From positions 1-64,000 of the IMG/VR virus record IMGVR_UViG_3300032722_000006: DNA of 64,000 nt. One strand, 5' to 3'. Shown here piece by piece: positions 14,845-23,654 of the stretch. Origin of the DNA: a virus. The notes beneath the pieces were generated by a model. The model was not told the origin of the DNA. It did no database searches and saw only the letters and a list, made by a program, of their open reading frames with translations. The position numbers and the translations under genes are program-made. The first letter of the stretch is position 1, and the number at the start of each line of letters is the position of its first letter.

Positions 14845-15209
14845 AGCCGGCCGAATTGCACGAGACCATCAGCAAGTTGCTAGGGACGAAGCTGCAGCCC
14901 CTCATCACGGGAGAGCGCAAGCTCAACCTGGTGTCCTGCGTCGAGATCTACACGACCATCTTCGATTCCCTGATCGAGGTGCTCGTCGAGTCCGGGATCC
15001 ACATCCCGAACGAGGCGATGAATTTTCTTGCACAATCATATTACGATGGGATCCTCGTGAATGGAAAAGAAGAACTTGACCCTGACATCTTCACACAACG
15101 AGCGAAATTGGAGAACATTGAAACCAAACACCTTGCGATCCTTGCTGCGATCCTGAACGGCACGGACTTTGCCGTGCCGATCATTCAGGAGATCAAGAAG
15201 CGATCGTGA
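14841..15209 (+). CDS. Hypothetical protein, tandem paralog of the preceding gene
   Basis: 122 residues, unknown. It matches the preceding protein in the spacing of the TTI-DS(V/L), PN-A, NG-E and C-terminal R-S positions. The first ~160 bases are visibly G/C-rich at third codon positions, the rest is like its neighbours, which hints at a mosaic or recombined gene. The stop TGA at 15207-15209 lies just before the next glycosyltransferase ATG at 15211. Confidence 0.6.
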   Translation: MKPAELHETISKLLGTKLQPLITGERKLNLVSCVEIYTTIFDSLIEVLVESGIHIPNEAMNFLAQSYYDGILVNGKEELDPDIFTQRAKLENIETKHLAILAAILNGTDFAVPIIQEIKKRS

Positions 15210-15210
15210 C

Positions 15211-16164
15211 ATGAAGGTACATCTTGACAGCGTAAACCTCCTGGCGGCGTCGGGGCCCAATACGTTCGCGTACAGGCTATCGAAAGCATTGCTCGAGCTG
15301 GGTCACGATGTCATCTTCGGCGATGGAACAGACGCTGACGTATCACTCGTTTTCATCCAGCCCACGATCGGTGCAAAGCTTGCGAAGAGGATCGTTCAGA
15401 GGCTCGATGGCCTGTGGAGCAAGCCAAGCGAGTTTCATACAAAGAATAAGCCTCTGAAGTCGCTCTACAACGTTGCTGACGCAGTCGTGTGGCAATCAGA
15501 ATTTGATCGCAAGATGACTCTGCGATGGTGGGGCGACAAAAAGAAAGGCGTTGTGATCCACAATGGGATCAACTTGGATCCAATCAAGGAACTAACGCTA
15601 CCTGCGCTCGTTGACATGCGACAGATGTACCAACAGATGTACGTTAGCAGTTCGCACTGGCATCCGCAGAAGCGGCTTGACGCTAACATCAGATTGTTTC
15701 ATCGTCTACGCGAGAAGAATCAAAGCAGCTGTCTCATCATCTGCGGACGTAATCCGTACAAGATGCAGCCACATCCACACATCTTCTACACAGGGGTAGT
15801 TCCACAGGAAGTGTACCTGCAAATCTACTCTGCAGCAAACTACATGCTTCATCTTGCATGGGCAGATCACTGTCCGAACGTTGTGGTCGAAGCATTGTCG
15901 CAAGGCACTCCTGTGGTATGCAGTGAGGTCGGTGGCACACGTGAACTGATCAGGAACGTCACCGGCAATGACTATGGTGTCGTCTTGAAGGAGCAAACAC
16001 CTTACAACTTTGAGCTCGTTGACTATGATGATCCTCCCGACATCGACGTTACGCAGGTCGATGACCTTCCCCCTCGCGATCGTCTTGGTGAGTTCTACAC
16101 GGGCAACATCGACATCAAGCAAGTCGCAAAGAAATACGTGAAACTCTTTGAAAGTATCAAATGA
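15211..16164 (+). CDS. GT4-like glycosyltransferase (GT-B)
   Basis: 317 residues. A donor-site signature near the C-terminus reads HCPNVVVEALSQGTPVVCSEVGGTRELI, here split as PNVVVEALSQGTPVV and SEVGGTRELI, the classic GT4 E-x7-E region. The N-terminus (VNLLAASGPNTFAYRL) and GVVIHNGINLDP fit the acceptor side and inter-domain hinge. The start at 15211 is preferred; an ORF from 15169 would add residues read through the preceding gene. The next gene overlaps its stop by 4 bp. Confidence 0.87.
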   Translation: MKVHLDSVNLLAASGPNTFAYRLSKALLELGHDVIFGDGTDADVSLVFIQPTIGAKLAKRIVQRLDGLWSKPSEFHTKNKPLKSLYNVADAVVWQSEFDRKMTLRWWGDKKKGVVIHNGINLDPIKELTLPALVDMRQMYQQMYVSSSHWHPQKRLDANIRLFHRLREKNQSSCLIICGRNPYKMQPHPHIFYTGVVPQEVYLQIYSAANYMLHLAWADHCPNVVVEALSQGTPVVCSEVGGTRELIRNVTGNDYGVVLKEQTPYNFELVDYDDPPDIDVTQVDDLPPRDRLGEFYTGNIDIKQVAKKYVKLFESIK

Positions 16165-17069
16165 ACAAGGTATTCATCCTCGCGCCCAACGAGAGTTGGA
16201 TCGTTGACCGCCTCGACAAGGAGTGGTATGATGACAACCCTGACATCAGCGTTGATGATCCTCGTGAAGCAGATGTGATCTGGTTACATGCTGATTGGTG
16301 TTTTGATCAGCTCCCATATGAGCTTCTTCAACAGAAGCAAGTGATCACAACGATCCATCACATCGTTCCTGAGAAATTTGACGTCGCTGCGAGGCTAGCG
16401 TTCAAGCATCGTGACATGATCACTGACATGTATCACGTGATGAACATTCACACGTTGGACTTCGTCAGACCATTGACGTCAAAACCCATCGAGCTCATCC
16501 CGTACTGGGCAAATCATAGGATCTGGAAGCGAACGGATGATCGCGCTAACCTCCGGAGGAAGCACGGCCTCCCGGTGAACGGTTATCTTGTGGGTTCATT
16601 TCAGCGTGACACAGAGGGGGCAGGTATTCCCAAGGGGATTTACCTACCCAAGCTCGAGAAGGGACCTGACCTGCTCGCGAACTATCTCGAAGCGCTCAAC
16701 GTCTTCAGACCGATTCATGTCGTTCTCGCAGGCTGGCGCCGTCAATACATCATGTCCAGACTTGAAGAGATGAACATCCGATGCACGTACTTCGAGATGC
16801 CAGAACAAGAAGTCGTCAATGAGCTATACCAGACGCTTGACCTGTATCCCGTCACCGCGCGGCAGGAAGGTGGACCACAAAGTCTCATCGAGTGTGGGCT
16901 GGTGGGCGTGCCTTGCGTCTCTCGAGACATCGGAATTGCATCGCAGGTGTTACCTCCGTCAGCAGTCAACGACAACACGTTGCTTGCGACGCCTGCAATT
17001 CCAAACGTAGAACACATGAGGATCCCAAAGGCATACGAACCCTACAGGAAACTCATTGAATCACTATGA
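16161..17069 (+). CDS. GT-B glycosyltransferase
   Basis: 302 residues. QEGGPQSLIECGLVGVPCV near residue 235 is the donor-site signature of GT1/GT4 enzymes. The N-terminal half has DVIWLHADW and a TTIHHIVPEKFD strand of the acceptor domain, and the inter-domain segment PIELIPYWANHRIWK. ATGA overlap at each end joins it to the genes before and after in a translationally coupled row. Substrate unknown. Confidence 0.83.
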   Translation: MNKVFILAPNESWIVDRLDKEWYDDNPDISVDDPREADVIWLHADWCFDQLPYELLQQKQVITTIHHIVPEKFDVAARLAFKHRDMITDMYHVMNIHTLDFVRPLTSKPIELIPYWANHRIWKRTDDRANLRRKHGLPVNGYLVGSFQRDTEGAGIPKGIYLPKLEKGPDLLANYLEALNVFRPIHVVLAGWRRQYIMSRLEEMNIRCTYFEMPEQEVVNELYQTLDLYPVTARQEGGPQSLIECGLVGVPCVSRDIGIASQVLPPSAVNDNTLLATPAIPNVEHMRIPKAYEPYRKLIESL

Positions 17070-17881
17070 GACCAAGCATTCTACTGGTCACATGTTGCCT
17101 CGAGCAGTCGCGTTACGATGTGTTGAAACGGGTGATCGCCAACATCAAGGATTCTTGTCCTCCTGAGTGGGCAAACGAAATCACTGTCTTTGACAACGCA
17201 TCAACGTTCGTTGGTATGGGTGAGCTTTGCTCTGCCTTCAAGAATGTCTATCGTGCTGACCGTAACGTTGGGTATTGGACAGCAATCGACTGGTGGCTCG
17301 ACTCGCTAGCGCAGAATCCGCCCGAGTACACGTACATCATCGAATCGGATATGATCCACTACGGTGCGCACAGAATGCAAGATTGCGTCACGTTCATGGA
17401 CGAACATCCTGACGTAGGGGCCGTACGATTACAGGAGTACTCAGTAGAGAACTTTCGCCTCTACAACAAGGAGAGACCTGTACAGGGCTCCCACAAGAAC
17501 ATCTGGCAGGTGCACACAAATCGTGTGACGAACGAAGGCGTGAAACACGAACGCGTCGGTGAGGGATCGTTCTGGAGAACGAACTTCTTGACGCAGCTAC
17601 CCGCTCTCAACCGATACGTTGCGATGAGAGACGCGTTCAATAAACTACGTGTAATGCACAGCTTCACTGAATTCGACTTTCAACAACTCTATCATTCGTC
17701 ATACCCGCGAAATGCCCTCATCAATGGAGGCATCTTTACATGTGAGCAGCAGCCCCATGACAAAAATGTCATCACAGGATCATGGACGTTGCCCAAGGTG
17801 TTAGCCAAACAGGGGTACCTGCCCACACGCCAGGCATTCATCGCTCCACGTGACCAGTACACGGTGGTCCGTCTGAAGTAA
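17066..17881 (+). CDS. Glycosyltransferase family 2-like
   Basis: 271 residues. It starts with SILLVTCCLEQSRYDVLKRVI and EITVFDNAST, GT-A type strands. RADRNVGYWTAIDWWL leads into IIESDMIHYG, in which ESDM occupies the DXD position. The Asp-to-Ser change inside an ESD motif is tolerated in some GT2 enzymes. It overlaps the previous gene by ATGA and stops 9 bp before the dehydratase. Function as a glycosyltransferase is likely, specificity unknown. Confidence 0.75.
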   Translation: MRPSILLVTCCLEQSRYDVLKRVIANIKDSCPPEWANEITVFDNASTFVGMGELCSAFKNVYRADRNVGYWTAIDWWLDSLAQNPPEYTYIIESDMIHYGAHRMQDCVTFMDEHPDVGAVRLQEYSVENFRLYNKERPVQGSHKNIWQVHTNRVTNEGVKHERVGEGSFWRTNFLTQLPALNRYVAMRDAFNKLRVMHSFTEFDFQQLYHSSYPRNALINGGIFTCEQQPHDKNVITGSWTLPKVLAKQGYLPTRQAFIAPRDQYTVVRLK

Positions 17882-17890
17882 AGTTTGAGC

Positions 17891-18949
17891 ATGTCAAGGG
17901 TCCTGATCTTCGGCGGCACCGGTTCTCTTGGTCGAAAACTGATCGATAGGTGGTTGCCTCCGGGCGTAGTCGGGACAAGAGAAGTCGCTGTATATTCACG
18001 TGACGAAGCGAAGCACTGGACCATCAGAAATGAGCTCTCGGCCGGGGCATTGGCTCCATCCCTCGACAGGCTGCGATTTTACGTGGGTGACGTGAGGGAC
18101 CGAGCTCGGGTCCAGGACGTCCTCAGGCAATACAGGCCGACCACCATCATCATAGCGGCGGCATTGAAGCAAGTTGATACCTGCGAATTGACGCCTGATG
18201 AAAGTGTGAAGACGAACGTAATAGGAACGCAAAACATCATCGATGCCGCGAACGCCGCGTCAGATGACATCGACATCAGGACCGTCCTGTTCGTCAGCAC
18301 TGACAAGGCATGCGCACCGGTCAATGTCTATGGGATGTGTAAGGCAATCTCAGAGCGTATCGTCACGAGTCAGGCTGACACTGGTTCAAGGCTGATACGC
18401 TACCTTGCAGTTCGTTACGGTAACGTCCTCGAATCACGAGGTAGCATCATCCCGCTGTTCAAACACCAGGCGTTGAACAGCGAATTCCTTACTGTCACCG
18501 ATCCCTCAATGACGAGATTTTGCATGACGCTTGACGACAGCGTCAGTCTGATTGAGAAAGCGATCAATCATGGCGCAAATGGTGAAACTTGGATACCGTG
18601 CCTTCCCTCAATGAGGATCGGCGATCTTGCTGACATCTTCTCAGAGAGGTATGGCAAGCCTATCAAGATCATCGGGTTGAGGCCCGGCGAGAAGAAACAC
18701 GAAGATCTGGTGAATGAATCAGAGTCTGTACGGACTCGCAAGCTACAACCTCCCGTTGGATTCAACTATGTCATCAAGCCTGCATTCAACGCAGGGACAG
18801 GTGCGAGGTTCACGTACTCGAGTTCAGACATCGTGATGGATCGTTCTTCTCTTGAACGGTATCTCAACACGTTGGGCGTGCTGGATGCACCTCTTGAGAG
18901 TTTCAAGGGCGCATCGATCGAAGAGATCGCAACCAATCGTAAGGAATGA
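17891..18949 (+). CDS. UDP-HexNAc 4,6-dehydratase (PseB/FlaA1-like)
   Basis: 352 residues. NAD-binding GGTGSLGRKLI (8-18), catalytic-region FVSTDKACAPVNVYGMCKAISE with the Y-x3-K pair, and RYGNVLESRGSIIPLF form the signature of PseB/CapD-type inverting or retaining UDP-GlcNAc 4,6-dehydratases. They convert UDP-GlcNAc to a 4-keto-6-deoxy sugar. With the aminotransferase and GNAT next to it, it forms a complete trio for a 4-amino-4,6-dideoxy-N-acetyl sugar, the early steps to pseudaminic or bacillosamine-type sugars. The exact stereochemistry cannot be read. ATG at 17891 preferred over an in-frame TTG at 17885. Confidence 0.88.
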   Translation: MSRVLIFGGTGSLGRKLIDRWLPPGVVGTREVAVYSRDEAKHWTIRNELSAGALAPSLDRLRFYVGDVRDRARVQDVLRQYRPTTIIIAAALKQVDTCELTPDESVKTNVIGTQNIIDAANAASDDIDIRTVLFVSTDKACAPVNVYGMCKAISERIVTSQADTGSRLIRYLAVRYGNVLESRGSIIPLFKHQALNSEFLTVTDPSMTRFCMTLDDSVSLIEKAINHGANGETWIPCLPSMRIGDLADIFSERYGKPIKIIGLRPGEKKHEDLVNESESVRTRKLQPPVGFNYVIKPAFNAGTGARFTYSSSDIVMDRSSLERYLNTLGVLDAPLESFKGASIEEIATNRKE

Positions 18950-18950
18950 C

Positions 18951-20102
18951 ATGAAGACGTATCCTCTTTTCAAGGTGCACGTTCCTTCCGATGAAGCGCT
19001 GGAGGAAATCAGGAAGGTTTTCACTTCAGGTTTCATCAATGAGGGTGAACAGGTCACGCAGTTGACGAAGGGATTGACCGGTCGACTATGTGCCAAGAAC
19101 GTCATTCTGACAAACAGTTGCACGTCAGCGTTGACAACTGCGCTGTACATGTGTGGCAAGGGTGAGGTCATCACCACACCAATGACGTGCGTCGCAACCA
19201 ACGCGCCTATCGAACACGTAGGATCAAAGATCGTGTGGGCAGACGTGGATCCTGACACGGGAATGATCGATCCACTCAGTGTCAGTGCTCGCATCACTCC
19301 TAGAACAAAGGCAGTCATTGCAGTCGCTTGGGCAGGTACACCTCCTGAGCTCGCCGACCTGTCAAGGGTATGCAAGGCAAACAATGTGAAGCTCATCCTG
19401 GATGCAGCACATGCGTTCGGGGCGTTCTACAGAGGGGCGCCGATCAATCGATGGGCGGACTTCACCTGCTACAGTTTCCAGGCGATCAAGCATTTCACGA
19501 CAGGAGATGGAGGTGCTCTCATCTGCCTCGATCCGAACGATCACCAACGTGCGAAGGCTCTGAAGTGGTTCGGTCTAGACCGTGATCGTACGAAGGATGA
19601 CAAGGGTAACTGGAAGGGTCAGCAGTGGGACGCTGACATTGAAGAGATTGGTTTCAAGTTCAACATGAATAATGTTTCTGCTGCGATCGGCCTTGCCAAC
19701 CTGAAGCATATCGATCACATCCTCGCGACTCATCGCTACAATGCAAGTGTGTATGATTCCTTATTCAAGGATTGTGCTACGGTCGTGACCACAAGAAAGA
19801 ACAATCTTCAATACTGGCATGACAGTGGCTCAGGATCAGCATGGGTGTACACCATGAAGGTTGTGCCTGAAAAGAGCTCTCGTCAAAGAGATGAATTGCT
19901 CAAGGCGTTAAATGAGGAAGGCATCATGGCTGGGCTCGTTCACGTGCCGAACGATACGTACACCTGTTTCAAGGACAGCGCTGTCGAACTTCCAGGTGTA
20001 AGGGAATTTTCATCACGTCAATTCTCGTTGCCATGTGGATGGTGGCTCGACCGCGAGGACATTGAGCACATTGCCACTCGTGTGAAGGAACTTACAAAGT
20101 GA
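18951..20102 (+). CDS. DegT/DnrJ/EryC1 PLP-dependent sugar aminotransferase (PseC-like)
   Basis: 383 residues from the ATG at 18951. It has the sugar aminotransferase signature: GFINEGEQVTQLTKGL, NSCTSALTTALYM, the D-x-A-x-x-x-G segment LILDAAHAFGAFYRG, and YSFQAIKHFTTGDGGAL with the PLP-lysine (Lys ~184). Such enzymes transfer an amino group to the C4 keto group made by the 4,6-dehydratase. It starts directly after the dehydratase and shares a 4-bp overlap with the acetyltransferase, so the three genes are expressed together. Confidence 0.9.
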   Translation: MKTYPLFKVHVPSDEALEEIRKVFTSGFINEGEQVTQLTKGLTGRLCAKNVILTNSCTSALTTALYMCGKGEVITTPMTCVATNAPIEHVGSKIVWADVDPDTGMIDPLSVSARITPRTKAVIAVAWAGTPPELADLSRVCKANNVKLILDAAHAFGAFYRGAPINRWADFTCYSFQAIKHFTTGDGGALICLDPNDHQRAKALKWFGLDRDRTKDDKGNWKGQQWDADIEEIGFKFNMNNVSAAIGLANLKHIDHILATHRYNASVYDSLFKDCATVVTTRKNNLQYWHDSGSGSAWVYTMKVVPEKSSRQRDELLKALNEEGIMAGLVHVPNDTYTCFKDSAVELPGVREFSSRQFSLPCGWWLDREDIEHIATRVKELTK

Positions 20103-20662
20103 AGCGTCCCAGCACGCCTCCTGACATGCGCTTGCGCTGCGTGTATCCGGAGGATCATGAATGGCTCGTTGAACTACACAATGATCCCGTTGTGCTGCAC
20201 AACCTGACCGACCCTCGACCCATCACTCTCGAGAGTCACATGAAATGGTGGTCGACGATTGAAAAGAATCCCAAGGAAGATAGACTGATCTTCGTGAAGG
20301 ATTCAGTCGATGGAAACATGGGAACGCCCGTTGGGTTTGCAAAATTCTACTCAATCGACACGTACAATGGTACGTGCGTCCTCGGCGCGGACATTCATAA
20401 AGATTTTCGTGGTCAAGGCCTTGCGAAGTACATGTGGTCGAGGATGCTCGACTATGCGTTCGGATCATACGGTCTAATGCTTCAGCGCGCATCATTGACC
20501 ACTGCAACGTACAACGTAATAGGTCAAAAGGTGTACAATCACATAGGCTTCAAGGAAGAGGGACGTTTGGTTCACTCCTTGATGCGTGATGGCAAGTACT
20601 ATGATCAGATCTGCATGTATGCGCTCAGGAGTGACTGGCATCTCGCGGAGATAATGAAATGA
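20099..20662 (+). CDS. GNAT-family N-acetyltransferase (PseH/RimJ-like)
   Basis: 187 residues with a GTG start overlapping the aminotransferase by 4 bp. GNAT motif A is at ~101-111 (DFRGQGLAKYM, pattern R/Q-x-x-G-x-G/A), with the KVYNHIGFKEEGRL motif B. In pseudaminic-acid synthesis PseH, a GNAT, N-acetylates the 4-amino sugar made by PseB/PseC. This gene therefore completes the three-step pathway by context. Direct substrate not provable by eye. Confidence 0.84.
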   Translation: MKRPSTPPDMRLRCVYPEDHEWLVELHNDPVVLHNLTDPRPITLESHMKWWSTIEKNPKEDRLIFVKDSVDGNMGTPVGFAKFYSIDTYNGTCVLGADIHKDFRGQGLAKYMWSRMLDYAFGSYGLMLQRASLTTATYNVIGQKVYNHIGFKEEGRLVHSLMRDGKYYDQICMYALRSDWHLAEIMK

Positions 20663-21360
20663 CAAGGATCTTTGTCGGTACGATGTACTCTCAGGAAGGC
20701 GAGTTCGATGAGTGTGTCAAGCGTGTACGTCAGCAGGTTGATGTTGACGTAACGCACTTCGTCATCGCAGGGTATAACGAACAGGAAGCTCACAACGCAT
20801 TGTGGGATGAGTGGAACAAGTGTAAGAACGATCATGACCTATTCGTGAAGGTCGATGCTGACACTATCCTTATGAAATACAACACATTGTCATGTATCGC
20901 TGAACTGTTCAAGGCAAATCCACGCATCACAGGCCTGCAAGCACCGTTGTTTGACTACATGACAGATGCGCACATCAACGGTCTCAATGTTTTCAGCCCT
21001 AAGGTCACGTTCAGACAAACGCAGGATGGATTGTACTGTGATCGTGGCGTTGATATTGACCATGACATCGTCTTACGTGAAGCAGAACTTCCACAATCAC
21101 TAAGACCTGCGGGAACTCACTGTGCACATTGCACTGATCGACAAGCATTTCACTTCGGACTTCACAGGGCGTTGAAGAACCAGCAGGCAATCATCTTCAA
21201 AGTGACACAAGCATGGATGAAGCACCACGACAGACCCAGAGCGTTTGCCCTGTTAGGAGCGCATGCGAGGGATAAGTTCTCGAGTGGGCAAAACTTCAAC
21301 TACTGTGATGAACAATTCATTGCTGCGTTCGAAGATGCAAAGAAACAGTTCGAAGGGTGA
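20659..21360 (+). CDS. Glycosyltransferase family 2-like
   Basis: 233 residues. FVGTMYSQEGEFDECVKRV, then LFVKVDADTILM with a VDADT (DXD) motif at about 76, the nucleotide-sugar and metal site of GT-A enzymes. Other GT2 signatures are weak. The 4-bp overlap with the acetyltransferase gene ties it to the Pse-like trio, so it may be the enzyme that transfers the product sugar; inferred from position. Confidence 0.72.
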   Translation: MTRIFVGTMYSQEGEFDECVKRVRQQVDVDVTHFVIAGYNEQEAHNALWDEWNKCKNDHDLFVKVDADTILMKYNTLSCIAELFKANPRITGLQAPLFDYMTDAHINGLNVFSPKVTFRQTQDGLYCDRGVDIDHDIVLREAELPQSLRPAGTHCAHCTDRQAFHFGLHRALKNQQAIIFKVTQAWMKHHDRPRAFALLGAHARDKFSSGQNFNYCDEQFIAAFEDAKKQFEG

Positions 21361-21364
21361 CATC

Positions 21365-22636
21365 ATGAAGATCGGATTCTTAGGATTGGGAAAGCTGGGA
21401 CTTCCGTGCGCACTTGCAGTTGAGGCTGCAGGACACGAGGTGATGGGATACGATCCCAGTCCTACAGTTGTTGACATCATGAACACCCGGGTGTTGCCCT
21501 ATCAAGAGGTAGGTGCACAGGATCTACTCACGAACACGAAGATCAGGCTTGTGGGTGTAGCAGATCTTGTCGAATGTGACCTGATCTTTGTAGCAGTCCA
21601 GACACCCCATCACCCGAGGTACGAAGGTGTCAATCGTCTTCCTCAAAAACGTGTTGACTTTGACTACCGGTACCTGAACGCTGCAATGAAAAGCCTCTCC
21701 TCGGTTCTTTCATCGAATCAAAAGTACGGCGGTCCCACGGAAGCTAGAGTTGTGATCATCTCAACCGTGCTTCCTGGCACGGTTGATCGTGAGATCATGC
21801 CTCATCTTCATGGAGGAATCAAACTGTGCTACAACCCCTTCTTCATTGCAATGGGAACGACTATCCATGACTTCACAAACCCAGAATTCGTGTTGTTTGG
21901 TGTCGATGACGTGGAAACAGCTGATCTAGCTGAGAAGTTCTACAAGACGATCCACGATCGACCCTTTTACAGAACGAAGATCAGGAACGCTGAACTCATC
22001 AAGGTCGCGTACAACACGTTCATCAGCACAAAGATCGCATTTGTAAACACACTCATGGAGATCTGTCACAAGACTGGCGCGGACGTCGACGCAGTCACTG
22101 ACGCATTGAAACTAGCTGACGATCGCTTGATCAGCACAAAGTACCTCACTGCTGGCATGGGCGACGGTGGAGGGTGTCATCCTCGTGACAACATCGCACT
22201 ATCGTGGCTAGCGAGGAGACTCGACCTTGGGTACGATCTATTTGAGGCGATCATGATGCAGCGTGAACGTCAGACAGACTGGTTCGCAGACATCATTGAA
22301 GAGTACGTTCAAACGTACCCAGCATATCAGGTGTACATCATGGGAAAGTCGTTCAAGCCTGAGACAAACCTCACGGTAGGAAGTCCGTCTCGTTTGTTGG
22401 AGAGCGTACTTCGTGAGCGAAACATAAACGTAACCATGGTCGATCCGATCGTGACTGCAGGGGACAACGCTGACACGAGGAATGGATTCCACCCAGCGAT
22501 CTACTTCATCGGTACGAAGCACGCTCAGTTTGCAAAGAAACGTTATCCGAAAGGTAGCATCGTCATTGATCCACACAGGTACGTTCCCGATCAGGATGAC
22601 GTCGTCGTGATTCGTCTCGGCGAAGGCACAAAATGA
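21365..22636 (+). CDS. UDP-glucose/GDP-mannose dehydrogenase family enzyme
   Basis: 423 residues. The NAD-binding GFLGLGKLGLPCALAVE (4-20) is followed by the family core; the catalytic-cysteine motif reads GGGCHPRD, Cys at about 271, corresponding to GFGGxCFPKD. A third domain with YIMGKSFKPETNLTVGSP and MVDP is present, so all three domains of a full-length enzyme are there. The family oxidises the C6 hydroxyl of a UDP- or GDP-sugar to a uronic acid with two NAD+. It is tied by a 4-bp overlap to the next glycosyltransferase. Specific sugar unknown. Confidence 0.88.
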   Translation: MKIGFLGLGKLGLPCALAVEAAGHEVMGYDPSPTVVDIMNTRVLPYQEVGAQDLLTNTKIRLVGVADLVECDLIFVAVQTPHHPRYEGVNRLPQKRVDFDYRYLNAAMKSLSSVLSSNQKYGGPTEARVVIISTVLPGTVDREIMPHLHGGIKLCYNPFFIAMGTTIHDFTNPEFVLFGVDDVETADLAEKFYKTIHDRPFYRTKIRNAELIKVAYNTFISTKIAFVNTLMEICHKTGADVDAVTDALKLADDRLISTKYLTAGMGDGGGCHPRDNIALSWLARRLDLGYDLFEAIMMQRERQTDWFADIIEEYVQTYPAYQVYIMGKSFKPETNLTVGSPSRLLESVLRERNINVTMVDPIVTAGDNADTRNGFHPAIYFIGTKHAQFAKKRYPKGSIVIDPHRYVPDQDDVVVIRLGEGTK

Positions 22637-23337
22637 AAGGCGGGAAACTCATCAGCCTCCTCACGCCGTCCCGAGCACGCGTTGAGAGATTACAGGCATC
22701 GTTGAACTCGCTTGACGCAATGACGAAGAACCCTGAAGACATTGAGGTGATCATTCGGATCGATTCTGACGATGATGCAACCAGAATTCACCTCATGAAT
22801 GGATCAAAGCACTCGTTCAACACGACAGTACTCATCGGCGAGCGCGGGAAAGGTTACGCAGATCTTCACCTGATGTACAACGAGATGGCAAAGGTCGCAT
22901 CAGGACGTTTCATGATGATCTGGAATGATGATGCAATCATGACAACACGCAGGTGGGACGATCAAGTGCGTCAATTTGACGATGGAAAGCTGAAGTTCAT
23001 CAGATCATACGTCGATGACATCAGCGGCAAGCGCAACAAGGATTTCTTTCCGATCGTCCATCGTTCATACTACGATTGCCTGGGACACCTCTCGATGTCT
23101 GCGCACAATGACACGTACATCAACGAGCTGTTCTACAAGATGCCGCAATTGATCTGCGATACAAGCATTGTCGTGCGGCACGGTGCGCTTGAATTGAATG
23201 ATGACCTGACAATGAAGGAAGGCAAGGCATGTTGGCCCGAGACAAAGAGATTGTTCGGTGAACCTGAAGTGCAGAATAACCTTGCATCTGATGCGTTCAA
23301 CCTGAACTCGCTCTTGCTCTTACAAGAGAAGAAGTGA
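22633..23337 (+). CDS. Glycosyltransferase family 2-like
   Basis: 234 residues. LISLLTPSRARVERLQASLNSL, EVIIRIDSDDDATR with an SDDD cluster, and MMIWNDDAIMTT with a second DD motif suggest a GT2 fold. The sequence is otherwise divergent. It overlaps the dehydrogenase by 4 bp. The C-terminus ends at 23337, followed by a short gap and two tiny genes. Confidence 0.72.
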   Translation: MKGGKLISLLTPSRARVERLQASLNSLDAMTKNPEDIEVIIRIDSDDDATRIHLMNGSKHSFNTTVLIGERGKGYADLHLMYNEMAKVASGRFMMIWNDDAIMTTRRWDDQVRQFDDGKLKFIRSYVDDISGKRNKDFFPIVHRSYYDCLGHLSMSAHNDTYINELFYKMPQLICDTSIVVRHGALELNDDLTMKEGKACWPETKRLFGEPEVQNNLASDAFNLNSLLLLQEKK

Positions 23338-23376
23338 CTGCTTGAACACCGTCAGAACATGTGATACCATCTGCAC

Positions 23377-23535
23377 ATGTCAATCGACTTTATTGAGCGG
23401 GCTCGTGAAAAGCAAAACAAAGCTAAGCTTCGTGAACAAGAGGAGTTGCTTCAACATTGCGCAAACGCTCTCTTTGAAAACATCATCGATTGTGCTGTTC
23501 TAGATGAACAAAATGACACGTATCATTTTGCATGA
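23377..23535 (+). CDS. Very small charged protein
   Basis: A 52-codon gene (MSIDFIERAREKQNKAKLRE...) ending at TGA 23535, with the following gene overlapping by ATGA. It is helical and highly charged, rich in Lys, Arg, Glu, with two Cys. No family recognised; supported by its reading frame, compact overlap and placement between larger coding genes. Confidence 0.5.
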   Translation: MSIDFIERAREKQNKAKLREQEELLQHCANALFENIIDCAVLDEQNDTYHFA

Positions 23536-23645
23536 GAGTTTATAAGGATAGCACGTTGCCGCATGAGAAGGCGAAAGTATCCGTCGTGTACGATGAAACG
23601 TGTTACGTCTGTGATGTGACAGTGCTCGACATCAACATCATCTGA
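23532..23645 (+). CDS. Very small protein
   Basis: A 37-codon reading frame overlapping the previous small gene by ATGA, ending at TGA 23645 and followed 9 bp later by the dehydrogenase ATG. It has a TCYVC pair and a beta-like C-terminus (VTVLDINII). Too short for annotation; the ATGA overlap makes translation likely. Confidence 0.4.
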   Translation: MRVYKDSTLPHEKAKVSVVYDETCYVCDVTVLDINII

Positions 23646-23654
23646 AAGGAAGAC

